Shown here: positions 15,912 through 29,151 of the stretch, in pieces
Numbering within the stretch: the first letter of the stretch is position 1
Layout: the number at the start of each line of letters is the position of its first letter
Assembly: GCF_016615955.1 (NCBI RefSeq)
Contig: NZ_CP067113.1
Span: forward strand, 310,001 to 374,000
Reading direction: 5' to 3'
DNA length: 64,000 nucleotides
Source: Luteimonas sp. MC1750
GTDB lineage: Bacteria; Pseudomonadota; Gammaproteobacteria; Xanthomonadales; Xanthomonadaceae
The notes under the pieces: generated by a model
Database searches by the model: none
What the model was told of the DNA's origin: nothing
Seen by the model: only the letters and a program-made list of their open reading frames with translations
Made by a program: the position numbers and the translations under genes

Positions 15912-16841
15912 TCAGAAGCGGAAGGTCACGCCCGCCATCGGGCCGTGCACCTTGAACTGCGTGCGCGCGGCGGCCGACCATTCGATGTCGGACAGCCCCG
16001 CGTCCGCCGGCGGCACGATGGTGCCGGCATAGGTGTCGCGCAGCTTGAGGCGGAACCAGTCGTAGCCGACGTGGACGCCGAAGCGCTCGGTGACCAGGTA
16101 CTCGACGACGATGCCGGCACGCTCGAAGTGGCCGTCCTCTTCGATGAAGTCGCCCCAGTTCGCATTGAGGTACTGGCCGTCCAGGTCGACGCGCCAGCGG
16201 TCCGCGGGCCGCCAGGTCACGCGCGTGTGCAGGGCCGGGCTCCAGCCGTCGAAGCCTTCGCGGAACCCGGCGTTGCCGGCGTCCAGCTCGTCGGTGGCCG
16301 ACCAGGCGACGTCGGCCATGGCCTCCAGGTCGAGATGGGTGGCACCCAGGCCCAGGCCCCACTCGAACGCCGGCGTCGCGACCACCGCGTACTCGTAGTG
16401 GGCGGAGGCCATCGCGAACTTGATCCTGCCGCTCGCGTCGACCGCGGGCAGGCCCACGGGGCCGCCCGGGCCCGGATCGACGCTGCCGCCGCCGAAACTC
16501 CAGTCCTGGTCGTTCTCGTAGTCGTAGTAGCTGGCGCCGATCGACTGCCGGTCGCTGATGCGGAAGTTCAGCGCGCCGCGCGGGCGCCACTCGTCGCCGG
16601 TGTCGAAGTCGACGGCGTCGGAGAACACCGCCGTCTCGCCGTCGCTGGTGGCGTCGCCTTCCAGGCCGAGGCGCAGGTCGGCGCTGGGATTGAAGGCGCT
16701 CAGGCGCAGGGTGAAGCGGTCGTCGCGCGGATTGGCGTCCTGGGCCAGCGCCGGCTGCGCGGCGGCCAGGGCAAGCACCGCGCATGCAAGCGCGGTGCGG
16801 CGGAGACGGTGCGTCGCAAGGGCGTTCGATCCTTGGGTCAT
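15912..16841 (-). CDS. Predicted outer-membrane beta-barrel protein
   Basis: A 309-residue precursor that I cannot place in a named family. A signal peptide ends near QPALAQD (about residue 34). The mature chain is built of alternating amphipathic strands with aromatic girdles (RFTLRLSAFNPSADLRLGL, NFRISDRQSIGASYYDYE, GVHVGYDWFRLKLRD). It ends in VTFRF, a terminal Phe typical of Bam substrates. The size suggests a 10-12-stranded barrel, channel or adhesin-like protein. It diverges from the BCCT transporter gene and converges on the amidase gene. No enzymatic motif is visible. Confidence 0.75.
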   Translation of the reverse strand: MTQGSNALATHRLRRTALACAVLALAAAQPALAQDANPRDDRFTLRLSAFNPSADLRLGLEGDATSDGETAVFSDAVDFDTGDEWRPRGALNFRISDRQSIGASYYDYENDQDWSFGGGSVDPGPGGPVGLPAVDASGRIKFAMASAHYEYAVVATPAFEWGLGLGATHLDLEAMADVAWSATDELDAGNAGFREGFDGWSPALHTRVTWRPADRWRVDLDGQYLNANWGDFIEEDGHFERAGIVVEYLVTERFGVHVGYDWFRLKLRDTYAGTIVPPADAGLSDIEWSAAARTQFKVHGPMAGVTFRF

Positions 16842-16950
16842 GGAAGATCCGGGGGAATGTGGGGGCGACAGTGTGGTTGGCGCGCAGGTCTCCGATCCGT
16901 GAACGAGGACTATGCTTCGATGCGCCCGTTGCCATCGAGGAATCGCTGCC

Positions 16951-18516
16951 ATGGTCTTCCGCATTTCGCTGGCACTCGTCGTGCTGCTGTCGCTCGTCGC
17001 CGGTGTCGCGCCGGTGCGCTTCGGCGAAGTCACCGGTGCCGCGCTGGCCGCGGTGCTCGCGCACGCGGGCTGGCTGTACCTGCTGATCGTGTTCCTCACG
17101 CTCGCGTTCCTCGCCTGGCTGGCGTTCGGGCCGACCGGGCGCCTGCGCATCGGCGGGCGCGACGCCGAGCCCCAGTTCTCCAGCCCGGTGTGGCTGGCGA
17201 TGCTGTTCGCCGCGGGCATGGGCATCGGCCTGGTCTTCTGGGGCGCGGCCGAGCCGGTCTCGCACCTGGTGAAGCCGCCCGAGGGCCTGCCGCCGGGCAC
17301 GCCGCAGGCCGCGCGCGCGGCGATGCGCTACACCTTCTTCCACTGGGGCCTGCATCCGTGGGCGATCTACGCGCTGATGGGCCTTGCGATCGCGTGGTTC
17401 CAGTACAACCGCAGCGGGCGCGGACTGGTCAGCGACCTGCTGCAGCCGCTGATCGGCGACCGCCACCTGGGCTGGATCGGCGGCGTGGTCAACGTGGTGG
17501 CGGTGGTCGCGACCGCGATCGGCGTCGCCACCACGCTGGGCTTCGGCACGATGCAGATCAGCGCCGGCATGACGCGTGTGTTCGGACTGCCGGGTGGACT
17601 CGGCATGCAGCTGGCGGTGATCGGGGTGTGCTTCGTGCTGTACATGGCGTCCAGCGCCAGCGGCGTGGATCGCGGCATCAAGTGGCTGTCGACCTTCAAC
17701 CTCGCGCTCGCCGGCCTGCTGCTGGTGGCGGTGGCGCTGCTGGGGCCGACCGGCTTCATCTTCGAGACCTTCACCACGTCGCTGGGCAGCTACCTCGACC
17801 ACCTGGTCGAGATGAGCCTGACCATGACGCCGTTCTCCGGCAGCACCTGGGTGGCCGACTGGACGATCTTCTACTGGGCCTGGTGGATCTCGTGGTCGCC
17901 GTTCGTGGGGGCGTTCATCGCCCGCGTCTCCTACGGGCGCAGCGTGCGCGAATTCGTGCTGGGCGTGGTCGTGGTGCCGAGCCTGCTGGGCTTCGCCTGG
18001 TTCTCGACCTTCGGCGGCGCCGCGCTGTGGGGCCAGATCTTCGGTGGCGCGGACATGGCCGGTGCGCTCGCGAACGGCTACGAGACGGTGCTGTTCGACA
18101 TGTACGCGATGTTGCCGTGGCCGGGCCTGCTCTCGGCGCTGACCATCCTGCTGCTGGTGATCTTCTTCGTGACCTCGGCCGACTCCGCGGTGCTGGTGCT
18201 GGGCTCGATGTCGAGCGAGCACGCGGGGGATCCGACGCTCGCGCGGAAGTTCGCCTGGGGCGTCGCCATCGCGCTGATCGCCGCGGCCATGCTCGTCGCC
18301 GGCGGGCTGGAGGCGCTGCAGGCACTGATCACCGTGGCCGCGCTGCCGTTCGCGCTGCTGATGGTGGGCGTGATGGTCGGCCTGCACCGCGTGCTCGCGC
18401 TGGAAGTGCTGCGCGAGAAGGCCGAGGAGCGACGGACCCGCCGCGCGGTCGCCGACTGGATCGCGCGCGAGCAGCAGGAGCGCGGACCCGGGCGCGGCGA
18501 GGGTGAGGGCGGGTGA
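16951..18516 (+). CDS. BCCT-family betaine/choline/carnitine transporter
   Basis: A 521-residue inner-membrane protein with about 12 transmembrane helices. The glycine-rich substrate/Na+ segment reads GMGIGLVFWGAAEP (about residue 90). The Trp-rich signature WTIFYWAWWISWSPFVG (about residue 305) supplies the aromatic box for quaternary ammonium groups. The GMGIG form is typical of betaine/choline symporters rather than the carnitine antiporter CaiT (GAGIG). The charged C-terminal tail (EKAEERRTRRAV) may be an osmosensor as in BetP, which is inference. A GAGG site ten bases before the ATG supports this start over the upstream in-frame ATG at 16912. Likely role: osmoprotectant uptake. Confidence 0.93.
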   Translation: MVFRISLALVVLLSLVAGVAPVRFGEVTGAALAAVLAHAGWLYLLIVFLTLAFLAWLAFGPTGRLRIGGRDAEPQFSSPVWLAMLFAAGMGIGLVFWGAAEPVSHLVKPPEGLPPGTPQAARAAMRYTFFHWGLHPWAIYALMGLAIAWFQYNRSGRGLVSDLLQPLIGDRHLGWIGGVVNVVAVVATAIGVATTLGFGTMQISAGMTRVFGLPGGLGMQLAVIGVCFVLYMASSASGVDRGIKWLSTFNLALAGLLLVAVALLGPTGFIFETFTTSLGSYLDHLVEMSLTMTPFSGSTWVADWTIFYWAWWISWSPFVGAFIARVSYGRSVREFVLGVVVVPSLLGFAWFSTFGGAALWGQIFGGADMAGALANGYETVLFDMYAMLPWPGLLSALTILLLVIFFVTSADSAVLVLGSMSSEHAGDPTLARKFAWGVAIALIAAAMLVAGGLEALQALITVAALPFALLMVGVMVGLHRVLALEVLREKAEERRTRRAVADWIAREQQERGPGRGEGEGG

Positions 18517-18524
18517 GAAAAGTC

Positions 18525-18551
18525 GAAGCCCCGGCGGAGTGCCGGGGCTTC
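18525..18551 (+). terminator. Hairpin terminator after the BCCT gene
   Basis: A perfect 11-bp G+C stem (GAAGCCCCGGC/GCCGGGGCTTC, 5-base loop) starts eight bases after the stop codon. It has no T-run. I see nothing recognisable between it and the atp promoter. Confidence 0.7.
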
Positions 18552-18749
18552 TGCGGACCCGTGCGGATCGACGAGGGGAGAGCACACGGGTCGCGCAGAC
18601 GTGGGACAGCGCAGCCGGCCGGAGGTTCCGCGCAGACGACGGCAATTTCCTGAATGCGCCCGATCGCCGGGAATCCCGGCGGGGCGCAGCCTGCCGACGG
18701 GCCGCATCGGACGGCGTCGCGTGCCGGCACGGCCGCGGGTTGCACCAGG

Positions 18750-18778
18750 TTGGCCGCGCGCCGCCATCGCCTGATATA
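18750..18778 (+). promoter_or_regulatory. Putative sigma-70 promoter of the atp operon
   Basis: TTGGCC (18750-18755) and GATATA (18773-18778) are separated by 17 bases, about 65 bases before the atpI ATG. The overlapping TATACT at 18775 is an alternative -10. Confidence 0.5.
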
Positions 18779-18842
18779 CTTCCGGGGCTTTACGGGGCCG
18801 ATTCAAGCCGGGCCGGCTCCCGCACCAGGGCTACAGGACACC

Positions 18843-19226
18843 ATGCTCAATCCCCTTGCCGCAGGAACGCGGCTGGTGCGGCGCACGATCGCCTTCCAGG
18901 TGGTCGCGGTCGCCGCGCTTTCGCTTGCGCTGCTGGCGAAGGGTCCCGCGTGGTCCCTGGCGGCACTGGCGGGCGGCGGGGCCATCGCCGCGGGCGGCGC
19001 GCTGTACGGCGTGCTCGCGCTGGGTGGCGGCATCGGTCCCGCCGCCGGCGCGCTGTCGCGCCTGGTGCTGGGACTGCTGGCGAAGTGGTTGGTGGTGATC
19101 GCGACGCTGTTCATCGCGATCGCCGTGGCGAGGCTGCCGGCCCTGGCAGTGATCGGGGGCGCGGTCGTCGCCCTGGTGGCACAGGTGCTGGCCATGGCCA
19201 GCGGACATCGAAACAGGAATTCATGA
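18843..19226 (+). CDS. atpI: ATP synthase subunit I (AtpI)
   Basis: A 127-residue membrane protein with four hydrophobic helices (about 15-33, 38-60, 70-95, 98-118) and a basic start, as in AtpI/UncI. It is the first gene of the F1Fo operon and ends one base before atpB. AtpI assists assembly of the c-ring and is not part of the finished enzyme. Sequence conservation in this family is low, so the call rests on topology and position. Confidence 0.85.
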   Translation: MLNPLAAGTRLVRRTIAFQVVAVAALSLALLAKGPAWSLAALAGGGAIAAGGALYGVLALGGGIGPAAGALSRLVLGLLAKWLVVIATLFIAIAVARLPALAVIGGAVVALVAQVLAMASGHRNRNS

Positions 19227-19227
19227 C

Positions 19228-20395
<1,168 letters not shown>

Positions 20396-20495
20396 TCGCC
20401 TCGCCGCGCACGGTACGGGCGGCATCCGCCGCCCGGGCCCCGCAGCAAGGCCGGCATGCGCCCCGCATGCCCCGACCACCACGACAGGCACTGCC

Positions 20496-20966
20496 ATGAA
20501 CATCAATCTCACCCTGATCGCCCAGGCGCTTTCGTTCGCTGCGCTGATCTGGCTGATCGCCACCTTCGTCTGGCCGCCGCTGCTCAAGGCCATCGAGGAG
20601 CGCCAGCAGAAGATCGCCGAGGGCCTCGCCGCCGCCGACAACAGCCAGCGCGCGCTTGCGCAGGCCCAGGACACGGCGAACGAGGAGCTCAAGGCCGCGC
20701 GCAGCAAGGCCAACGAGATCATCGACCAGGCGCACCAGCGCGCCAACCAGATCGTCGACGCCGCGCGCGTGGAAGCGCAGACCGAGGCCATCCGGCAGAA
20801 GGCCATGTTCGACGCGGAGATCGAGGCCTCGGCCAATCGTGCCCGCGAGGACCTGCGCCGCCAGGTGTCCGCGCTCGCCGTCACCGGCGCGGAGAAGCTG
20901 CTGAAGCGTGAGATCGACGCCAGCGCCCACAAGGCGCTGCTCGACGAACTCGCCGCGGAGATCTGA
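20496..20966 (+). CDS. atpF: F1Fo ATP synthase subunit b
   Basis: The 156-residue peripheral stalk subunit. It has one N-terminal membrane helix ([23 protein letters not shown]) and a long charged coiled coil (about 30-150, e.g. [18 protein letters not shown]). It matches the E. coli b length exactly and dimerises to hold F1 to subunit a. The atpH gene starts five bases after the stop. Confidence 0.97.
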   Translation: MNINLTLIAQALSFAALIWLIATFVWPPLLKAIEERQQKIAEGLAAADNSQRALAQAQDTANEELKAARSKANEIIDQAHQRANQIVDAARVEAQTEAIRQKAMFDAEIEASANRAREDLRRQVSALAVTGAEKLLKREIDASAHKALLDELAAEI

Positions 20967-20971
20967 GCCCG

Positions 20972-21499
20972 ATGAGCCAGGAGATCACCCTCGCCCGTCC
21001 CTACGCCCGCGCCGCCTTCGGCATCGCGCGCGACCGCGGCGATTTCGCGGGCTGGTCGAAGGCGCTGGCGTTCTCCGCCCGCGTCGCGGCCGATCCGCGC
21101 GTCGCGCCGCTGCTGGGCCACCCCTCGCTGGCCGATGCCGACGCCGTCGAGCTGCTGGCCATCGACGGCGCGGACGCTGGACAGCGCGATTTCCTCGCGC
21201 TGCTGGCGACCAATGGCCGCCTGGCCCAGCTGCCCGAGATCGCCGGCCTCTACGAGGACCTGCGCGCCGAGGCCGAGAACGTCGTGCGCGCCACGGTGAC
21301 CTCCGCCGCGGAGCTGTCGGAGTCCGAGATGGCCGGCATCCGTGCCGCGCTGGAGCGCCGCTTCGGTGCCGCGGTCGAGGTCGAGACCGCGGTCGATCCC
21401 GCGCTCATCGGCGGCGCCATCATCAGCGCGGGGGATGTCGTCATCGACGGCTCGCTGCGCGGCAAGCTCGCGCGCCTGCAGTCGGCGCTGAGCCAGTAA
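20972..21499 (+). CDS. atpH: F1Fo ATP synthase subunit delta
   Basis: The 175-residue cytoplasmic stalk protein that joins subunit b to the alpha subunits on top of F1. The N-terminal helical domain begins [15 protein letters not shown], the family signature. The C-terminal part has the conserved [21 protein letters not shown] segment. It lies between atpF and atpA as in E. coli. Confidence 0.96.
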   Translation: MSQEITLARPYARAAFGIARDRGDFAGWSKALAFSARVAADPRVAPLLGHPSLADADAVELLAIDGADAGQRDFLALLATNGRLAQLPEIAGLYEDLRAEAENVVRATVTSAAELSESEMAGIRAALERRFGAAVEVETAVDPALIGGAIISAGDVVIDGSLRGKLARLQSALSQ

Positions 21500-21590
21500 G
21501 CACAGGGCGCCGCGGCCATCCCGCCGCGGCGCCACCACAAGATCCACTTACCGCGCACCACCACCGCTGGCGCGCACCGAGGAACCGGAA

Positions 21591-23141
<1,551 letters not shown>

Positions 23142-23223
23142 CGGGACCGGGCACCGGGGTCGCCTGACCCCGGTCGCCGGATCCCCTGACCAGAACCCCG
23201 AAGCAAGCAGAGCGAGCGAAGAC

Positions 23224-25600
<2,377 letters not shown>

Positions 25601-25613
25601 GAAAGGCAGGGAC

Positions 25614-26036
25614 ATGACCACCATCCGTTGCGACATCGTCAGCGCCGAGGCCGAGATCTTCCGCGGCGAGGCCACCCTGGTGGTCGTCACCGGTGAAGTC
25701 GGCGAACTCGGCATCGCGCCGCGCCACGCGCCGCTGATCACGCGGCTCAAGCCCGGCAAGGTCGTCGTGACGCAGGCCAACGGCGAGAAGCTCGACTTCG
25801 CCATCAGCGGCGGCATCCTCGAGGTGCAGCCGCAGGTGGTGACGATCCTGGCCGACACCGCGATCCGCGCCGACGAGATCGACGAGGAAAAGGTGCGCAA
25901 GGCCAAGGAAGAGGCCGAGCGCGTGCTCGCCGGCCGCGGCGAGGCGATGGACATCGCCGAGGCGCAGCAGAAGATGGCCGAAGTCGCGGCGCAGCTGCAG
26001 GCGCTGGAGCGCCTGCGCAAGAACCTCAAGCACTGA
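25614..26036 (+). CDS. atpC: F1Fo ATP synthase subunit epsilon
   Basis: The 140-residue epsilon subunit. It has an N-terminal beta-sandwich ([31 protein letters not shown]) and a C-terminal helical hairpin ([29 protein letters not shown]) that can inhibit ATP hydrolysis. It is last in the operon, 13 bases after atpD, and is followed by a strong terminator. Confidence 0.97.
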   Translation: MTTIRCDIVSAEAEIFRGEATLVVVTGEVGELGIAPRHAPLITRLKPGKVVVTQANGEKLDFAISGGILEVQPQVVTILADTAIRADEIDEEKVRKAKEEAERVLAGRGEAMDIAEAQQKMAEVAAQLQALERLRKNLKH

Positions 26037-26059
26037 GCGGCATCACCAGCGGTCTCCGG

Positions 26060-26090
26060 AAAGCCCCGCCATCGCGCGGGGCTTTTCTTT
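26060..26090 (+). terminator. Rho-independent terminator of the atp operon
   Basis: Stem AAGCCCCGC/GCGGGGCTT with a 6-base loop is followed by TTCTTTTGGTT, 25 bases after the atpC stop. Confidence 0.92.
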
Positions 26091-26135
26091 TGGTTCTTCT
26101 CCGGCGTGGGGGCAAAGCTTTGTGCAGCGCTGCGG

Positions 26136-26237
26136 CGCTTTGACGCATGGCCTGCTGCCGCTCATGTCCCCCGATGCCGGCCCACCGGGCCGGCATCTCC
26201 TCCTTGACTTCCCGTCAGCAGGCCACGCGCCAAAGCG
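26136..26237. repeat. Nested-hairpin repeat element A
   Basis: Outer inverted arms of 22 bp (26136-26157 and 26216-26237, two mismatches) include GCCTGCTG/CAGCAGGC, and an inner palindrome pairs GATGCCGGCCC with GGGCCGGCATC. Read on the minus strand, the segments GACGGGAAGTCAAGGAGG and GGGGGACATGAGCGGCAGC between the stems are also present in element B. Confidence 0.82.
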
Positions 26238-26311
26238 ATGCAGGGCTGCGGGCGCTCCGCGGAAGAGCCAAAGCGATGCAGGGCCGCGGGTGCGCCGCAC
26301 AATAGCCAAAG
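26229..26311. repeat. 38-bp direct tandem repeat (two units plus a partial)
   Basis: GCCAAAGCGATGCAGGG recurs at 26229 and 26267, and GCCAAAG again at 26305, a constant 38-bp period. The intervening 3' parts of the units have diverged. It overlaps the right arm of element A. Confidence 0.75.
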
Positions 26312-26333
26312 CCGCGTGCCTCGCCGATCATCT

Positions 26334-26419
26334 GCCCTGCGCCCTGCGCCCTGCGCCCTGCGCCCTGCGCCCAGCGCCCAGCGCCCAGCGACCAGCGACC
26401 AGCGGCCAGCGGCCAGCGG
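26334..26419. repeat. 7-bp minisatellite, about 12 units
   Basis: Runs of GCCCTGC (x4-5), GCCCAGC (x3), GACCAGC (x2) and GGCCAGC (x2) follow one another without interruption. The graded change from one unit type to the next suggests slippage growth. No coding role is apparent. Confidence 0.85.
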
Positions 26420-26441
26420 CCGAACCGATCCGGACTGCGGT

Positions 26442-26523
26442 GCGATGCCTGCTGACGGGAAGTCAAGGAGGAGGCTCCGGCCGCAGGTCGGAGACGGGGG
26501 ACATGAGCGGCAGCAGGCATCGC
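26442..26523. repeat. Nested-hairpin repeat element B
   Basis: Perfect 13-bp terminal inverted arms (GCGATGCCTGCTG, 26442-26454 and 26511-26523) enclose the same conserved segments as element A in opposite orientation. The inner stem differs: CTCCG/CGGAG instead of the long GATGCCGGCCC stem. The remaining bases to 26644 hold only short CCAAGCGCC-type repetitions. Confidence 0.82.
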
Positions 26524-26644
26524 ATCGCAGCACCGCCAAACGTCCCGCCAAGCGCCCCGCCAAGCGCCGCGCCGCACGGCGTTCCGCAACCTGCCGACGT
26601 GCAGGCGCAGGCCAGAACCGGCGCCGGCCCGGCCCGGCCGAGGC

Positions 26645-27028
26645 TCAGCGCCGGTAGATCCAGTGCCGCGAGGCGATGAAGCCGAGCACGCCGAGACCCA
26701 CTTCCACGAGGGGCTTCGCGAGCCAGGCCCACTTGCGGCCGAGGATGTCGTCGATGGCTTCGATCGCGACCGTGCTCAGCAGGGTCAGCACCAGCCAGAT
26801 GACCACGAAGCGCAGCAGCTGCCGGCGCCCGAGCCCGCGCCCGTCGCCGGCGAAGGTGATCTTGCCGTTGGCCCAGAAGCCGAGAAGCGCCCCGCAGATG
26901 CGGCCGGCGACGTTGGCTAGGCCGATGCGCAGGCCGAGGTGGCTGAGCAGCACCATGACGCCCCAGTCGAGCAGCCACTGCACGCAGCCGATCAGCACGT
27001 AGCTCGATCCCTGGCGGCCGAGGCTCAC
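26645..27028 (-). CDS. GtrA family membrane protein
   Basis: A 127-residue protein with four transmembrane helices in the GtrA pattern: YVLIGCVQWLLDWGVMVLL, NVAGRICGALLGFWANGKITF, FVVIWLVLTLLSTVAIEAI and VEVGLGVLGFIASRHWIY. GtrA proteins are thought to flip or carry lipid-linked sugars across the inner membrane. The start is a GTG at 27028 that overlaps the TGA of the upstream membrane-protein gene by four bases (GTGA). The coupling suggests the two act together in a lipid-linked glycan pathway. Confidence 0.88.
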   Translation of the reverse strand: MSLGRQGSSYVLIGCVQWLLDWGVMVLLSHLGLRIGLANVAGRICGALLGFWANGKITFAGDGRGLGRRQLLRFVVIWLVLTLLSTVAIEAIDDILGRKWAWLAKPLVEVGLGVLGFIASRHWIYRR

Positions 27029-29091
27029 GGCGCGATGGCTCCGGGCGCCGGCGCGTCGGGCCGCGGCAGGCGCCACCATTCGATGCCCTCGACCGTGGCT
27101 TCGTGGCGCGCACCCGCCAGCCGCAGGGCGGCGCGACGTGGCGCAGGCAGGCGCTCCGCGTGCAGCACAAGCTCGGCGATGCCTTCGCGCTGCCAGAGCG
27201 CCACCCAGGCCGCGCCGCTGGCGTCGGCATCGGCGATGTTTGCCGCGGCGGCGAGCGAGGGGTCGTACCAGGAGGGGGCGCGTGCGCGCGAGGCCATCTC
27301 GGCGAGCATCGGCGTGTCGAGGTCGAGGACGAGCAGGTTGCCCGATGGTCCGCCTTCCGCACTCCAGCGCTCGCGCACCGCCTGGGCGAGCAGCCGCTCG
27401 GGCGCGTATTCCGCCAGCAGCGGCGCGTCGCGGCCCAGGGCGACGAGGCTTTCCTTTACCGCGCCGGTGCGCAGCATCCAGTGCCCATTGGCCTGGAACA
27501 GCAGGTTGGCGATGCAGGTGGCGACGACCACCACATGGCCGCTGCGGGGCGCGGACGCGAACGCCGCGACCACCAGCGGCGGAAGCGCCAGCACCATCGC
27601 GGGATAGGCGTAGCGCAGGTACTGGGTCGCCAGCAGCGGCAGCGCCAGCATCAGCAGCGCGAGCGCGGCCAGCGCACGCGTCCGGCGCCGCGCCAGCGCG
27701 AGCAGCCACGCCCCGCCGAGCGCCACCAGCACGAAGCCGCCGCCGCCGGCATGGGCTTCGAGGTAGTCGGGCGTCTGGAAGGTCATGCGCCACGGCAGCG
27801 TCGGACCGAAGCCCTTGTGCCAGCGTTCGTCGACGAAGTCGCCGCCGAACCAGGGCGAGCCGAAGAGGTCGTTCATCAGCGGCAGCACCGGGTTGCCCGC
27901 GATCGCCCAGGCGTACGCATAGCTGCTGCCGCCGATGGCGAGCAGCAGGCCCAGGCCCGCGGCCACGCTGCGCGCGTCGAGCACGCTGCGATGGCGCCAG
28001 GCCAGCCACGGCAGCAGCAGCATCGCGAAGCCGAACGCGACCAGCTTGGTGGCCGCAAGCATTCCCGTCAGCGCGCACGCGGCCAGCAGGGTCCTGCGCG
28101 ACGGGGCCGTGCATCCCGGCAGCGCCGCCCAGCACAGCAGCGCGGCGGTGGGCAGCTCGGTCTGCATGCCCATGGCGAGCACCGCGGTCAGCGGCAGGCT
28201 GCCGAACAGCGCCACCGTCCACGCGCGGGCGCGCCGGTCGCCGCCAAGCGCGCCGGCCAGGCGCCACAGCGCACATGCGCACAGCAGCAGCCAGAGTGCG
28301 TTGAGCGCGCCGCGTGCTTCCGCGCCGGCGATCAGCTGCGGGATTGCCTGCAGCACGTCGGCGGCCCAGGGCGCCAGCGCCCAGACGTGGACGTCGGGAT
28401 CCATGGCCAGGCGGCCGTCGAGCTGCAGCGACCACGGCAGCAGCAGGTGGTAGGCGACGTCGTCCTGCTGCGCGGTGGGAACCCAGCAGCCGGTGGCGGC
28501 CAGTCCCAGCAGCATGACCGCCAGCGTGGCGGGCCGCGGCGCCGCGGCAACCGTGTCGCGCCACTGCGCCAGCGCGGTGCGCAGCGACGCCTGCAGGGCG
28601 CGGTGCCGCCAGACGACCAGCACCAACGCGACGGCCAGCCAGCTCCCGCGCGTGTGCACCGGCAGCGGCAGCAGCCAGCCCGCCAGTCCTGCGACCAGCG
28701 CCAGGCCGGTCACGCACTGGGCGGCGGCGTCCGCGCGCGGCAACAGCAGGCTGCCCGTGGCGATCGCGGCGAGGGCGACGAGTGCCACCGCCAGCATCGG
28801 CAGCGGCCCCCCCAGCCACGCCAGCGCCAGCAGCCAGGCGATGGCCAGCCCATGCGCGGGCGCGAGTCCGCGGACGCGGTGGAGGATCCGGGCGATCCCG
28901 GCTGCGCCAAGCGCGATGACCAGCAGGGCGACGCTGCGCGCAGGCACCCATTCGGCGGGCAGTCCATGGCCGAGGATGCCGGCAAGACAGGCGACGCCGC
29001 CCGCCCACAGCACCACGGCCGGCCAGCGGGCATCGGCTCTGAACGTGGGCGTGGCGACGGACACGGGCTGCGGATGAGGGCCCTGCGACAT
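27025..29091 (-). CDS. Large polytopic membrane protein, probable GT-C glycosyltransferase
   Basis: About 688 residues with roughly 13 hydrophobic helices in the first 510 residues and a C-terminal soluble domain of about 150 residues. The first long loop contains QQDDVAYHLLLPWSLQLDGR, resembling the acidic (Asp/Glu-containing) loop of GT-C enzymes such as ArnT/PMT relatives that use polyprenyl-phosphate sugars. The family name is not recognised with certainty. The gene overlaps a gtrA-type gene, which supports sugar transfer onto an envelope molecule. The start is uncertain: ATG at 29091 or the in-frame ATG at 29100, neither with a clear ribosome-binding site. It diverges from glmU. Confidence 0.7.
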   Translation of the reverse strand: MSQGPHPQPVSVATPTFRADARWPAVVLWAGGVACLAGILGHGLPAEWVPARSVALLVIALGAAGIARILHRVRGLAPAHGLAIAWLLALAWLGGPLPMLAVALVALAAIATGSLLLPRADAAAQCVTGLALVAGLAGWLLPLPVHTRGSWLAVALVLVVWRHRALQASLRTALAQWRDTVAAAPRPATLAVMLLGLAATGCWVPTAQQDDVAYHLLLPWSLQLDGRLAMDPDVHVWALAPWAADVLQAIPQLIAGAEARGALNALWLLLCACALWRLAGALGGDRRARAWTVALFGSLPLTAVLAMGMQTELPTAALLCWAALPGCTAPSRRTLLAACALTGMLAATKLVAFGFAMLLLPWLAWRHRSVLDARSVAAGLGLLLAIGGSSYAYAWAIAGNPVLPLMNDLFGSPWFGGDFVDERWHKGFGPTLPWRMTFQTPDYLEAHAGGGGFVLVALGGAWLLALARRRTRALAALALLMLALPLLATQYLRYAYPAMVLALPPLVVAAFASAPRSGHVVVVATCIANLLFQANGHWMLRTGAVKESLVALGRDAPLLAEYAPERLLAQAVRERWSAEGGPSGNLLVLDLDTPMLAEMASRARAPSWYDPSLAAAANIADADASGAAWVALWQREGIAELVLHAERLPAPRRAALRLAGARHEATVEGIEWWRLPRPDAPAPGAIAP

Positions 29092-29118
29092 CGCGCGCAT
29101 GCTAGCAGAGGGTCGCAC

Positions 29119-29124
29119 TAGAAT
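29119..29124 (+). promoter_or_regulatory. Putative -10 element for glmU
   Basis: TAGAAT lies 28 bases before the glmU ATG, giving an expected leader of about 21 bases. No clear -35 hexamer is seen. Confidence 0.35.
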
Positions 29125-29151
29125 GGCCGCGATCAAGCAACAGGACAGGCC

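Noticed and set aside
26334..26419. CRISPR array
   Set aside because: Units are 7 bp with no spacers, and there are no cas genes. It is a minisatellite.
26463..27362. Minus-strand frame covering the repeat cluster and gtrA
   Set aside because: It is in a different frame from the GtrA and GT-C genes and runs through structured repeats.
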